Origin: Hirundichthys speculiger
Taxonomy: Eukaryota > Chordata > Actinopteri > Beloniformes > Exocoetidae
Assembly (NCBI GenBank): GCA_018398805.1
Contig: JAGFBZ010001584.1
Location: forward strand, 496,001 to 560,000
DNA length: 64,000 bases
Reading direction: 5' to 3'
The notes beneath the pieces are model-generated. The model was not told the DNA's origin. It saw nothing but the letters and a program-made list of their open reading frames with translations, and made no database searches. The position numbers were made by a program, and so were the translations under genes. This document shows, in pieces, positions 13,500 to 27,169 of this stretch. Position 1 is the stretch's first letter. Every line of letters starts with the position of its first letter.

Positions 13500-13882
13500 C
13501 AGTGATTCCCAAAGTGTGGGCCACGGCCCCCTGGTGGGCTGTCGTGGGACTGCAGGTGGGCCGTGAGAGGTCATTAAAATTAAACAAATGTGTTTTAAAT
13601 CCTTGATCTTTTTCAAATATGTTTTTAATTACTGTAAAATATTCATGACATGGTTAAAAAAACATTAAGAAGTAATAACACAAACCAATTAAGTGTTATT
13701 CTACTGTCATCTTAATTTAATATGACAAGTGTCACCTTATTTGTTGATCCCTTACATTAATATCGGAACATGGTTTCTTGTCCTGTATGTTGAGCACAGT
13801 TGTGATTAGAGATTTCGGTGGGCTGCGGAGATTTTTCACATTTCAAAGTGGGCCTTGGTATTCTGAAGTTTGGGAATGGCTG
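13500..13882 (+). mobile_element. Non-autonomous hAT element (MITE), copy 1
   Basis: A 383-bp element with imperfect terminal inverted repeats (cagtgattcccaaag at the left; cagccattcccaaac when the right end is read inward). It is flanked by a perfect 8-bp target duplication, ttctatgc, at 13,492-13,499 and 13,883-13,890. An 8-bp duplication with this type of terminus is diagnostic of hAT transposons. It has no coding capacity. An inverted second copy lies at 28,652-29,020. Confidence 0.85.
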
Positions 13883-14289
13883 TTCTATGCTGTTTCACTT
13901 ATGGAAAAGGGCATTTAAATTTGCAACACATATTAGCCAGTTCCAGCATTCATCAGTTGAGCTGGTCTGCTAACAGGCTCAGATCAGACAACATTACCAT
14001 ATATGTTAAACAAGTGTAGAATTAGCCATCTATTAATATCTTTCATGGTCCTTCTTTAGAAAACCTCTTGAGTTGAATTGAATTGAATTTAATAAATACC
14101 TTTTTAATTCCCAAAGGAAAATTATATTGTTGCAGTGTAAATTAAAGTAAGTATTAGGTGACGAACTGTCGGATCGTCGGTCTCTTTGAAATCTCCAGAG
14201 TTCATCATGAATGCATTAATTTTGTGTTTGTTGTCCTGGCAACAAATGTGATAATGATGTCACATGCAACATTGTCAGGTATCTGAGGT

Positions 14290-14545
14290 GCGCTCTTAGC
14301 AGTCACCATGGATGAAAACCACAGAGCCATCAGTTCTAACATCTGGGGTGCAGAGGTGCTCCTTCATAGTCATGTGCCCAGGAATATACCATCTGCTGTT
14401 AACAAGCACTGCAAGCACTCCTACCCCACTTTGTCCAAAGTCTTTTGTCCACCTCCACTGTGCAAAATCTGTGTAGAAAGATCCTAGAGACCAGAACATG
14501 GTCCTCGGTGAACTTTGGGGACAGAGAGTAAGTAGCAGACATTGG
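14290..14545 (-). mobile_element. LINE endonuclease-region fragment (pseudogene)
   Basis: The minus-strand frame includes VLVNSRWYIPGHMTMKEHLC, resembling the block in fish non-LTR retrotransposon endonuclease domains (an N-x-RW then VKE-x-x-C-x-PD pattern). It is degraded and isolated. It lies 3' of the reverse-transcriptase fragment at 15,560-16,330, so the two are probably separate insertions. Confidence 0.5.
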
Positions 14546-14556
14546 AGCATAAATAG

Positions 14557-15551
14557 TAGGGATGCAACCGTACTCTGTAAAATACCGAACCGTTCGGTAC
14601 GACCTGGGATTTATGTTCCAATAACTTTGCATTGGACTTGCATGTGAGCATGCGTGCCTTTTAGGCAACAGGCCGGCCACTGCATGTCAATGTGCACTCG
14701 CCTCCGCTCACTCACAGTGACCAGCCTATCACACTTTGGCCGGTTGTCTGCAGCTCATAGACGCAGAAAAAAAAAAAAAAAAAAACAAGCAGGCATGGCC
14801 AGCGGTAGCGGAGAAATCGGGAAAAACCTTTTTTAATCACCGGTGTGGGAGCATTTTGATTTTGCTGCTGAATACACCGGCGAGGGAGTGAAAATAGTTA
14901 ACAGTTAACAGAACGCAATCTTCCACCTCCCTAAACCCGTGATCTTACCAGCATAAGATCCAGTTGTTACCAGTTTTGCGTCTTGGCGCAGCTGATGTGC
15001 TTTTTAAAATACTGCAGAGCAAATCATTGGATGTGCATTTAAAGATCACGAACAATTGATGTTCCTGTCCCTCCTTGACTATCAGCAGTTTCAGACATAT
15101 CGGAAATAAATTCCCATATCCAACCTTTTCCAGCTTGACACCAGAGGCAAAGATCTCCTTGGTTTCTTCCACAGCAGACATCTGAATGAGATCATGCCAC
15201 AGCTGTACAGACTGACGTGTCTGGCCGTGACTATTCCCACATCCACCACAACTGCTGACCAGACATCCTCTGACCTCAAGAGAATAAAAATGTGTGCAAG
15301 TAATATGGTGATGCGTAATAGAGAGGTAGAGCCGTTTGTGCACGTCCACGTGTGACCAGGTGGATGCACATTTATTCCATTTGGACGCGCTCTTTTACAC
15401 GCCGACATGCGAGTTGCGCTTTCTGCAAACTGGGTATCTTGCGATCGCGGCTAGCGTGTGGTGTGAAACTGTACCGAATACGTACCGAAACCGTGACCCA
15501 AAAAACGAGGTACAGACCGTACCGTGAGCCACCTGTACCATTGCACCCCTA
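14557..15551 (+). mobile_element. hAT transposon remnant with decayed transposase
   Basis: Terminal inverted repeats tagggatgcaa and taggggtgcaa (inward) bound a 995-bp element. The flanking 8-mers ataaatag (14,549-14,556) and gtaaatag (15,552-15,559) match at 7 of 8 positions. On the plus strand, 14,835-14,890 encodes a BED-finger-like WEHFDFAAEYTGEG. At 15,060-15,340 are LLDYQQFQTYR and MPQLYRLTCLAVTIPTSTTT, which resemble the C-terminal dimerisation region of hAT/ZMYM-type transposases. The middle is deleted and stops are present. A poly-A run sits at 14,767-14,785. Confidence 0.75.
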
Positions 15552-15559
15552 GTAAATAG

Positions 15560-16330
15560 TAAGTGCTCTGGGGCTTTGCAACATGTGACAAACCTCAGGA
15601 CACTGTGGTACACAGAGTCCAGTGACTGGAGACAATTTGTGGGGGCATGCATGTAAAGAAGGTCGCCATTATTCAATACAGTAAGAAAGGTAGCAGCGAT
15701 CAACTTCTTTCTGGCAGCAAAGGTAAAACATGTCCTGTTGCGATTGAAGAACCCAAGTTTTAGCTTAAGTTTTTTGAGCAGATTCTCAATATGAGATTTA
15801 AAAGAAAGCTGATCATCAATCAAAACACCCAGGGAACTTGTAGCAGGAAACTAGTTCAATCAAGTTTCGCTATAGGGAGAACACACTGGGAGGCGGCTCA
15901 GATAGCTTCCTGCCATTTGAAAAGAACATGAATTTGGTTTTAGAAATGGTTTAAACAAGTTTCAAGTCAACAAGCCGATGTTCCACGAGACTAAAAGCAG
16001 TCCGTAAATAGCCAACGACCTCAGCAATAAATGACAGTATTGTCAGCATGGAAATGACATTTAGCATTAGGGACATTTCTGCCAAGTACATCCACAAAAA
16101 TGCTAAACAAAATTGGACCCAAAACAGATCCCTGGGGCACACCAGAGGAGACATTTAGCAATGTAGATGAACTACCACCAAAGTATGTGCATTGCATTCT
16201 GTCTGACAGGTAGTTCACAAACTAACTCCTTGATTTAACAGAGCGATATCCAACAAGCGTTCTTTCAAGATGGAATGATCCAGTGTCAAAGGCCTTAGAG
16301 AGGTCAACAAAAAGTCAATCAAGAATTCAG
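15560..16330 (-). mobile_element. Non-LTR retrotransposon (LINE) reverse-transcriptase fragment
   Basis: On the minus strand, FVNYLSDRMQC is followed by GVPQGSVLGPILFSIFV, the reverse-transcriptase motif with the PQG core. Next comes HADNTVIYC, at the position of the catalytic F/YADD motif but altered to HADN. The downstream region at 15,555-15,823 has a thumb/C-terminal-like frame. The clade is CR1/L2/Jockey-like. Stops and frameshifts split it into pieces, so it is a fossil. Its distal end meets the hAT element at 15,551. Confidence 0.7.
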
Positions 16331-18255
16331 GATCAAGCTGACTTTTATCTACAAGGTAAACAACAGGCACTGAATGACAGTGCGATGAGGTTCAAAAGGT
16401 CACATGAGTTTCTTATGCCGCATAGAAGTTTAAACTCTGAATCTTGGCTAAGTCAGCAACAATGCAATTGAATCAAATTGTTTAAAGCTGCAGAAATCAA
16501 CATATTATAGAGGCAGCTGTTGCACCAGAGCAGCAAAATCAAACTTACAAATTATCTTGCAAAAAAATAAAATGTCTCCAAAAATATGGAATTCCAGCAC
16601 AGTGAACACTGGGTTTTAGTCAGCTTTAATTTTTGTAGCCAAAATAGCAATGTTGTTTACATTGGATACTGCTGTTGCATTCTAAGAAATTATATTTCTT
16701 TATTAGTGAGTAATTACATTCTCTGGGCAACAGGATATATTGGAGAGGTTGAAAAAGAATACATTTATCAATATGTCATTTATCAGTATGTCAGTAAGCT
16801 AATTTGCAAATTTCAGTAAACACAATGAGGATGTAAATCTACACAATATATTTGTTCTGAAGAAATTGAATTTTGTTTTTGTATGGCCATGATGGGCTAA
16901 TCAAATTGTCTCTCCAAATATGCAGCACAGATATTGATACAGTAATAAAGCACACAATACTGGAGTATTCAAAAGTAAAAATAAGGACAGAAGTATTCAT
17001 ATCTTTCAGAAAATCCCAGTAAACAGCTGCAGCTTGAGATCCACAGAATATGAATTTGTAATCTGAGTAACAGGAGGACTGTGACCCAGTAGAGCTTTCT
17101 GTTTGTCTAACAATGACAAATCTTGTGACAATCCAGCACAACAACAAAGTGCACAAGTGCATTATGGTGTAAAACTATGTCGGTTTTTCCTACGGGCCTG
17201 AGGTGCAAATGATCAGATTATTTCAACCAGCGAAAATATTGGTATTTCCAGGAGCGGAGATGAATTCATGTGGATTTTTTTAATGATTTTTTTTTTTTTT
17301 TTTAAAGAACAGTTTAGTTTTGCATCCTACATGGAACTCTAAGGACACCCATAATAACCACTTTACTGTATAAAAGCTTCACATTATAACATTTAACTTG
17401 CTTCTCACTGCACTCCAAGACAAGGAATCAACATGAACAAACTCATGGAAACATGTAGCACCTTTTACAAGTGTGTTATTCTATTTTGAATAACCTTACA
17501 ACTGAGTATTCCATAATATAAAGCTGCATTCTTCTATTCAAATCCTCCATTCCTTTTGATATCCTTTAATAAACTTATTAAAGAGACACATCTATAATTT
17601 ATTTAATGTATGTATGCCTTCATGCAATCCTTTGTTTACAGTATTAAAATAATGATGAAGATTTAAGAGCAAAATGGGGAAAGCCCCTCCAAGAAACAGC
17701 AGTGGTACCTCATTAGGCTCTCACTATACAGCATGTTCACTAATGGAGCTCTGGCTGGATGCCTGGATCGATCGCGATGCCATAATTCTGAAGAAGCTCT
17801 GGTTTCATCAAATCAAAAGCAATCCTTCAGTTTATATGTAGGCTGAGTCTGACACTCTATCAACAGGAGACATGCTTAATCATGGTGGTGTCGGTGGTCG
17901 GGAAAGGGCAGGTGCAGGTGTGGCAGACAGGGTACACAAACAAACATCGAACAAAGAATAGTGTGATTCACAGAGGTAAATCTGAGCATCCTGAATACAT
18001 CACCTGCCTGCTGACAGGAGGAGGCTCTTTGTTGATGACTTTATGATGGATTGCTGATTCAAAATCCATCACACCTGATGATGGATCATAGCAGGATTGA
18101 GTAGGATGCTGACTGAATTAGAACTGTCAGCTCAGGGGTTTGAGAGAAACATCATCATGCAAGGAAACATACTGATACTGTTTACATGTCTGTATTAAGC
18201 TGTTTTGGGTGACTTCTAGGGTTTTAGTAAACAAATTTCTTTAAAGTAGAATCAG
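16331..18255. other. Intergenic DNA, no gene recognised
   Basis: AT-rich with a short poly-T at 17,289-17,303. No splice-supported exon or named repeat was identified. Confidence 0.45.
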
Positions 18256-18259
18256 TCTT

Positions 18260-18370
18260 AATTAGGGCTGTCGGTCAATAACATTTTTTAATTGCGAATA
18301 ATCAAAAGATTTTCATAGTTAACTCGCGATTAATTGCGATTAATCGCACAAATAATTTTTTAATGTTCTG
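18260..18370 (+). repeat. hAT-type element terminal fragment
   Basis: The segment opening tagggctgtcggtcaataac, followed by an alternating gattaatcgcgattaatcgc core, matches a widespread fish hAT terminus. Only one end is present. Confidence 0.5.
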
Positions 18371-18371
18371 T

Positions 18372-18432
18372 ATTTATCCATCCATCCATCAACTAGACCC
18401 ATTTTGTCCTATACAGGGTCACGGGAATCTGT
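18372..18432 (-). repeat. RTE-type LINE 3'-tail fragment
   Basis: The sequence tccatccatccatcaac followed by a block ending acagggtcacgggaatct resembles the 3' tail seen complete at 63,720-63,855, in the opposite orientation. Confidence 0.45.
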
Positions 18433-18761
18433 TTTTTTTTTAAGCCTTTTGTTTGAAAACCGAAAGTCCACCAATGCTGCCGTACTTTTTGGGGTCTTAA
18501 TTCATCATGCTTTTTAGTTTATTTTGTCAGGGCTGCTGCTTGACCGCAGTAATTTGCTGACGGTCCCTAAACTCCGCGGCAGCAGCGAGGTACTCAGAAG
18601 GACATTCACCACTGTGCCTTAGAGTTTTTGCCACACTCACTGAGCTTGGAGGGTTGATGACGCTTGTAAAAACCTCTGGCATACATATATCTACAAAATG
18701 ATACCAACCTGGATGAAATTGGTGCCGTTTTCATGATGTTAATAAAGTTTAAAGAGAAAAA

Positions 18762-18869
<108 letters not shown>

Positions 18870-21030
18870 GTATGGGTGGGAGCATGAATGAAAAGTGCAA
18901 AATTACTTAACAGTTTCTATAATCTTCAATACTTTGTTTCAATCCGCTCACCACAAAAGAGTTCTTTCAACAGGGCAAGGTTAAAGACCCAACAACAGCA
19001 CTGACATAAGCAAGAATGGCCCGAATAGTATCTACATATTGGACAGAAGCGCCAAGTGACAGCGACACATGCAGAACCATCATAACAGAGTGGACTGAGA
19101 GCCCAGAAAACCAGGGACCTCTAAACAGGTCCCGTGAGAAGGGCTACAGACCAACTGCAGCTTGTTAAACTCACAAATTGCAATTTATTCAAGATTTTAT
19201 CTTGATTTTATCTTTTATCTTAATGCTTCTTGACATATAGACACATAGTCTCACAGCCCTTTTGGGATATTGCCAAGCAAGAAACCTTTACCGTTTTAGG
19301 GGACAATAGTCCACATGAACAGTTTGGAAGCTTGCTTTGCTCACAACTTGTTGCTTTAAACATTACATTAAGTTCTTGATACATGAAATTGATGCATGTG
19401 ATTATTAGGCCATCTGAATAATTTATTGCCTCCAATTAAGCAGAAAACACAGTGATAATTATCTTTTAACATAGCTATCATTCAGTGCAAATGTGCTTTG
19501 CTGTATTACTATACCCATTTCTCCTGACAGATGCGTGTTTTATGGCTGCGTAAGCAATAAATATGTCCTTGTATATAGTGCCTTTGTTGAGTCTAAGTGA
19601 GGATCGGGCCAAAAGCTTTTGTTGTCTCATGGGGAGATGGCCAGGAGTCAGGAAACGAGCCCGCAGTTGTGAGCACTTACAGTGAGAGTGCATTTGGCAG
19701 GGATGCAGTCACCGCTTCTGTCACTCATGGATTATTTCACATTCCAGTTAGGTGGCCTTCCAAGCTGCTTATTTTTTATTTTTTGCAGAGTCAGGATAAA
19801 AGAAATGTCATTGGTAAAGGATGAGAGATGTATTTAAAGGACAGGATGAATGATGCCACCTTCCTTGACATTTTTCCTACACTTTTTCTTTTTTTAAATC
19901 ATTCTGCTATTATACATCCCACAATTCCAGAAACTCTATACATCTGATATGAGAGCTCTGGATCATACAGTAAAGCCACTCAACCGTGGCTACACTGTTA
20001 TATTTACATGAGTGCATAGCACAATGAAAGCACAGGTTTTTCCTTTTTTTTTTTTTTTGCTCTGTGGGCATAGAGGTTAAGTCACTTTTATGACCACTAT
20101 CAGAGATTAAATCTTGTTCTGTCTCTTGTTTGGTAACTCTCTCATGTTCTGTCCCTTGCTTTATCTATTATTATTTTCTTGTGCATCTTGGTCACCTTTG
20201 TTATGATGAAACTGAAGCTCACAGAGCTTCATGTGTGAGATTATGGCATAAAGCTGAAGTAGTTGTTGGAACTGAGACAGAAGCTGTTTTCTTTCTTTCT
20301 TTTTTTTTCTTTTTTTTTTTGATAACTGCAACAAGAGGACCATGAAATATAGACAAGGATTCCCAAAAATAATAAAATATTCCTTGGAATGAAATTGACC
20401 TGATATTTTAACACAAAACAAAAAGCTCCTTAAAGGAAAAAATTGGCATCTTGGAACATATGTGTTCCCTCTTGTTTACAGATTTAAGAAAAAATGTATT
20501 ACATCCTCAGTCATGAGATAGTATAACTTTAAAAAATCCATATGAAAAATATGGCAGTCTGCTTGTTTTTTACCTGCTTTACAATTATTAAACTTTCCTC
20601 TATGTAAGTACAGAGACAGAATGACTGATGTTTAAAGTGAGCTACTTGTAGAGCAGAACTGCAGAACTGGCTTGCTTGTGTAAAGAGGAGCTCTCTTGGC
20701 AGAGCACATGGCTTGTTTGAACAATGTTGTTGTCATGCAGCTGGCTCTTCCTGCCCCTGGGGTTGTAGCACTGCTGTGCCGGAGGTTACTTCCTTCGGGA
20801 GAGAATTGTTTCTTCAAAGGATAGAGGTGATCGCTCAGGACAGCTTTGTATTGATCTACAGTTCCTGTTGTCTGTAAAGGAAAAAGTTGGACCCAAACCA
20901 GGCCAGAATAATGTCTCTCAAATCACAAGGGCTGCTGGATCCCCTCACTGCTGAGATCAAAGGTTCAGGTCAGTCCTTAAATTTGTCCCTGAAGTTCATG
21001 CTTGGCTTAACAAAAAAGTGACGATAAAAC
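18870..21030. other. Intergenic DNA, no gene recognised
   Basis: Contains T-rich runs near 20,040-20,060 and 20,285-20,320. No open frame has splice or homology support. Confidence 0.45.
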
Positions 21031-21041
21031 TTGATGAGGCA

Positions 21042-22457
21042 CAAGGGCGTATATGTCTATGGTATAGACATTGGGGGGGTCCAAATGAGAGCCCTCCCCC
21101 AGAATTTTTTTTAAAGGTGCATTTCCCACAGTTCTGTGATTTTTATTTATTGACCATCTGAAATCACATTTAAAGGAATAGTCTGCAATTTCTCTGAGAT
21201 AGTACCGAATAGGATAGCTTCCAGCTGGGAAAAATTACATGCCTAAAACATGTTGATGTAAATATTGTGATTGAAACAACAAAAAGTCCATAGCACACGA
21301 TGGACTTTTAATTCCAAGTTAATTTGTATTTTGTTTTGTCTCAAAATGAATGTCTGCACATTTACACTGAAACGTTTAATGTGAATGAAATCATAGATTT
21401 GTACAAAGAATTAAATGTAAAATATTGATGTTAATTGAATATATATACAGATTTATTCATTTGACATTAAAAAAAAAATAGTGTGGCCTGTCCTTACACA
21501 ATCCTTCTCCCTGTCTCTCTGTGCTACCTGCATTATGACCAGGTATTATTATTGTACCAGAAGAATAACTGACCCTGAAGAAAATTTTATTTAGAATATT
21601 CTGCTTTTCTTACTAGTTTTATTTACTACTGACAAGTAGGCTTAGGTTAAAACAAATGTCATCAAGCTGTTGAGTCTTGTATTCCAGTGTCTCACCTGAT
21701 CATCCATGTCTTCAGAGACTGTCCCTGTCTGGCCTGTCCTTACAGCATCCCTCTCCCTGTCTCTGTGCTGCCTGCATTATGACCAGATATTATTATTGTA
21801 CCAGAAGAACAATAACTGATCCTGAGGATCTTTTTAATTTGATACGTTGAATATTTTGCTTGTATTACTAGCGTTACACACACACATAAACACGACACAC
21901 GGAGAGAGAAAACAGCAGCACACACGGAAGACACATCATATCATATGATAGTCTCTTCACTTCAAGCTAGCTAGCTCAACTAACAAACTGAGCCCTTTTT
22001 AACAAGTTAAATATTTCAAATTAATTTAAAAATTAACACACTCAGTATGACAACATCACTCCTCTTTAGCTATCTAGTTGCTTACTGTCTGAAAAAACTT
22101 CGTATGTCCTGTTTTTTCGCTTTTTGGGTAAAGACATTGCTCCATCTTTTCTTTCACATTCAACGCTCTCTATTGTTTCGTCTGTCGGAGCCACCGCTTC
22201 AAACCGAGAGGCGTTAAATGGGCGCAACCAAGTGTACAACTGGGAGGGGGGTGGTCACACACTTTAGTGTTCCTTATAAACGGAAATAAATTGATCGGTA
22301 AATATTCGGAAATACCAAGAGGCGGACTGTTGAGGCAGGTTTCATAAAAGGAGGAAATATTTAACATATTTACACATAATATTGGGGGGACAGATTGGTA
22401 TTTTCCCAGTATTGGGGGGGACACGACCCCCCCAAAGAATGCGTGGTTACGCCCATG
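21042..22457. mobile_element. Non-autonomous hAT element with internal tandem duplication
   Basis: Ends caagggcgta and (inward from the right) catgggcgta form short terminal inverted repeats, each followed within about 30 bp by a run of seven G. A perfect 8-bp target duplication, atgaggca, flanks it at 21,034-21,041 and 22,458-22,465. Inside, about 140 bp beginning tggcctgtccttaca is present twice (from 21,484 and from 21,730; spacing 246 bp). No transposase frame was recognised. Confidence 0.8.
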
Positions 22458-22465
22458 ATGAGGCA

Positions 22466-25400
22466 GCTTGTTGGCATATTAAAAGACTGAAAAACGCCTC
22501 TAAAGTGTTTGTTTATTCAGAAGCTGAAGAAGTTGTAATGAACCAGTTGTGTCCTATTTAGATGCAGGCTAATCTATTTCCCTGTCTTTTCAGGTCTGGT
22601 GTTGCAAATCTTTTTGTCTAACTCTTTTGAAGAAGGAGAAAGCACATACTTGCTTAATACTGAACTATAAACTAACCTGCTCGAAGAGCTTGAACAGAGT
22701 GGCTAACCTGAACAAGGTAAAAATGCCATCGTTTTCAATCTGTCAACAGCAAGGAGCTCTTTATTCAAAAGGAGAGGCAACACCTCATTACACTTGGGGA
22801 GGATCTCTATATATCTGTCAAATTGAGATATAAATCTTACACAACATGCAAGTGTGTGTCACAGGCAGCACATATTTTTTAGGCATCACAGCCCCGCTGA
22901 ACTGGAGATTAACGATCTTCAGTAAAGGGCTATGTGCATAACAGGGAGAGAGCAATGCTGCTGACTCTGGCTAAAATACAGACAGATGGGTTTAATTTCA
23001 CTAAGTGAGTTAACGTTTAAGAACAGAGTAGCAACTGATCTGCAGCCTAGCAGGACACTTTTATCCTTTTTCGCTTACACCCAACTGTTAAAAAGCTGGA
23101 GAGCTGTGAGTAAAGATGGCACACATGTTAACGATCTAAGAGAGAGGCAGCGTGAGTCAAGAGGTCAGCCAGACAGATGACATCTCTCAAGGCCACTGGG
23201 CTCCTCATTGAAATTTGGCTGAGTGCTTTGACTCTTATATGGCCACTCGAGTCATTGCATGAAATGATTTTGATTGAGAGTCAAGGACAGCAGGATGTAA
23301 GCAGGTGCTGGGGAGATTATGTAAATTACAAACTGATCAAAGGCACAGCATCCTTTTTGTAATGTAGTGAATAAGCTCGGTGAAGGTCTTTGAGATCAAA
23401 TACTGTAAATATGCCTTATGTGAAGGACATGTGTGCTACTTCCACAGCTGAGATAAAAGAAATCAATGTGCTTTATTATGTTAGCTTACTTATTGTGTCT
23501 CACTAAAATTAAAACCATCTTTTCACCACAGATTTTAAAGGCTCCCTTTTTTATTCCACTTTATAAACTCTTAGAAAATTATAAATTGTAAATGATGAGC
23601 TATTAAAGTTTTGATATGAGCTACAAATCATTGATAGGAACTTATAGGTTTCCTGGTTAAAAAAAAGAAAAAAAAGCATTTTGATCAGAGTTCAGGAATT
23701 TGCAATTTTTACGCATTTATTAATTTATTAATACATTTTCACTCATTATCACAAATCACAACTAATCCAGAAAGATGAGTTTTGATTTAATTTATTTGTA
23801 AATATGTTCATCCCTACTTTGGTGTCTTCAATCATATATTAAGAATTCATATTTATACAGTTACATTACTCTCAAGTTTGTTGAGGGCTTGTGACACGGG
23901 AGGTCTTAGGTTTGGGTGTGTGATTAAATTCAGGCAACAAAAGTGAAAATTGAATGTTCATTTGCATCTTACCCACGTAAATACAAGTGTTGCTTTCTGT
24001 GGAGCCAGTGGAGATAACGTACACAAACACTTCAAGCATAAGCTGAGGTGAAGAGGTTGTGATCATTTCTCAAATATCTGTGAGCCCAAACGTGGACTGG
24101 TTTTTTTTAATGTTAAAGAGAGAAGATAAACTTTTCTGGAAAATCTCAGGAATCACTTGTTTATGTCCACTCTCAGTTACCTCTCTTCTTGGTACTTCTT
24201 CCACAGTGTCAGTGTCAACAGTGTACAAAACTAAACATATACAAACATGGAGCACACTAACGCAGCAAACAATGCAAACAACTGGCCCAAAGCTGCGGCC
24301 TGCAACACAAACTTGAAGTGAGCAGAAAAAATGAAGTGTGTGTTTTACTGGGTGTTTAGAAAGAAACCGTTTATGTTTCAGATTTGTTATTGTGGCCTCA
24401 CAGAGGACACAGGGCTGCCACACTTCATGAACAGTTCAGAGGGAGATTATAGATCGTTGGGGGTGGAGTTGTCACACCAGGAGCCCCACACATGCAGGAG
24501 TCATTTTTGCAACTTAAAAACAAAATAGAATTGGGAAAGAGATAAATAAAACCTCTTATTGTGTCTTAAACCATGAAATTCCATAATAACCAAGTAGGTA
24601 GTTCTACGTAAGGAATGATGGAGTCAACTCATCATCAGAATAATTTTTTTGTGTATGTGTGTGTGTCACAATTAGAGCTGGTTTTTTTGGTTGTTGTTTT
24701 TTTTTGTGTGTTATTTACTGTGTCACTGCTTTCGTAGAGACAAAACGTAACAGGTCAGTTGTACACTATTCATGATGCATTTGAGGACACTATACATGGT
24801 ATGAAAATTCTCACTGCATATTTGGTCAATACTACAGAATGGCAACTGCTCTATGAAGTACACTGTTAGTGAGCTGGGGGTGATTTACCAAGTAGAAATC
24901 AGAACATTGAGCAAATCTAACGAAGCACAAATTAATACAAATATTGATGCTTTAAAATGTAGTCATAGAATATCAGAAAACAAGCTTGAACTAATGCATA
25001 TTGTGTGTCTGTGATAATTGAGAACCGCTGATTTAATTCATGCAGAGAAACCTGGAGAAGACTACTAAATCTGCTCAGACCAGTCATCTTTTAAAAATGT
25101 AAATAAGAAATCTAAGTAGTCTTAATTTCCGATAAATCAAAAAACTGTCGTTGTGACACATCATGGAGCACAAAAAATATATGCTTTGTCAATCATTGAT
25201 TCCATTTGTCCCTGACATGACTCTCGCAACCAATGTGTGAGACTTGGCAGCCCTGTTTTCTGCTTCAGCTGCAAACCTTTCATGCTTGCACAACAAATAA
25301 AAGATTTACTTGCTGTTGATAGTAATCCATCAAGACAATGAAAATATGAAGAGAAACTTTCACAGTTTACAGGTTTACACACACACACATATATTTTTTT

Positions 25401-26225
25401 TCTAATGAAATTCACTATACTTTTTCTTTTGTTGTAAAAATAGGAGAACAATGGAAGAAGATGATGGCGATGGAAGAAGGTTGGAGAAGACAATGGCAGA
25501 ATGAGACAACGATGGAAGACGACAACAATAGCAGAAGTTCTGTGAAGTTCTTCTTTAATGATTCTTACATTTGTGGCCAGGGTAAATGTGCAGAAAAACA
25601 GTAGATCTAATACTTACAAAATTCCTTAAAATATGCCAAACTATCTAATGAGATCCTCAATATACTAACAGGCCAGTGCAGCCACTTCAATCAATAACAG
25701 GAAATGTCAATGTCCAGGCGTTGCTAAAATGTGACTGATGGTCTGATGAAATTAGACTCATTTCAACTCTATGAAGGGGAGGAGACAGAGAGAACCTTGG
25801 GCTCTTGACCCGGTTGTGTTCGCAGAGTAAGCTACCTTTGTAACAGACTCCGAGTGTTAGTTTCTGAACAGTGTTCGCCCTATTCTTTGTTGGAGCTCAA
25901 GGATGGACCGGAGACTACTTCAGTTCAGAAACAGACTATTTATTATGGTCATGGGCAAAGCAAGGCAGCGCATAAAACAGTTCACAACTATCTTCTTGGG
26001 CTTGGCCTGCCCTGTTCAGAGGTTGGACCGAATGCAAGTGGCCAGTTTACCAGTGACGTGGACAGGCCAACCACCGTCCACATCGTTTTCTTGGAAAGAC
26101 AAATAATGTGTGTGTAATGTTGTTTTCAGGCGTGTATCTAATGCAACAGACCTAGAATAGAGGTTTCATCCAGTCATGTTATCTTTTCCTACTGAGTTCA
26201 TTAAGAGCAAAATGAGCTAAATCCA
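22466..26225. other. Intergenic DNA, no gene recognised
   Basis: AT-rich. A purine-rich block with repeated ggaagaagatgatgg-like units lies at about 25,440-25,530. Short random frames only. Confidence 0.4.
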
Positions 26226-26229
26226 TTTC

Positions 26230-26800
26230 ATTTCAAAGATAGTAGGGCTTGTTGTGACTGGTGTTGGCTTTGAAGGGTTCGGGGGAAAAGGCCATTGACT
26301 CGACAGTCCGGGTCAAAGCAGGTCAGTGCAGCTGTCTGCTCCTCCACATCATTCATGGAGAGTCTGGGTCCCGGCTGCAGTCCAGCTGCTCCTGTTGTCG
26401 GCTTTTCTACCTGAGCCACCTAGCTAAAGCTTGACCAGAGTTCCAGCAGTCTTCAATTTGGCTCTGGCAGTCCTGTGACATTTCAGACGCTGCTACCAAA
26501 ACACCATCTGAAATGAGGACAGAGTCAGTGACAATGAATGTACAGTAATGTTTGCATCAGTGATTAACATGAGCCAAGTTGAACTAAAATCGGTGGCTTG
26601 TGGTAACTGAGTTAAGTTGGGTTTGTTCTATTTCACTGCCAGGTCCATTTTTGGATTAATCGGGGTCAGCACTCAGTTCTTGCCAAAATTTTACCCCCAT
26701 AGGGATCAAAGAAGCTCTTCAGAAATGTATCATTGAGTGATGTCACAGAGCGTTTGTTCAGTTCTCTTGATATTGACCAAGACTAAACTCAACTACAGTA
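26230..26800 (+). repeat. Diverged dispersed repeat, copy B (partner at 1,261-1,860)
   Basis: Same orientation and same order of landmark blocks as copy A. Examples are caccatctgaaatgaggac, tccatttttggattaatcgg, ctcttcagaaatg and gttcagttctctt. The transposon class is unknown. Confidence 0.5.
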
Positions 26801-27169
26801 ATTCAGTCTGTACCAAAATCTAGCATCAAATTTCATACAGATTCCATCTCATATGTTGTTAAATAATCAATTCAGCATTCTAAGAATGGGAAGTTATATT
26901 GTGAAGTATAGATTACTAGGAAGATTAAAAGGAACAAATGAATGAATATGAATATAGACCAAAACATTTGCCGCATTGATAGCTTTTTTTTATTTTTGTC
27001 TTTAAGTTCATTTGTGGATTTAAATATCCTATGGCATTCATATTTGTGGGACTTAGACACTGAAATAAATGCTACAATACTATGTAGCAGCTGTAGGATT
27101 TCAGTGTTTAAATCTCACAAATGCCACATTACTGGCATGTCTGCATTCAGTATGAGCTTTCTGTCTAAT

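Noticed and set aside
25440..25530. Possible Asp/Glu-rich coding segment in purine-rich DNA
   Set aside because: Low-complexity purine repeat; frames are broken and there is no splice context.
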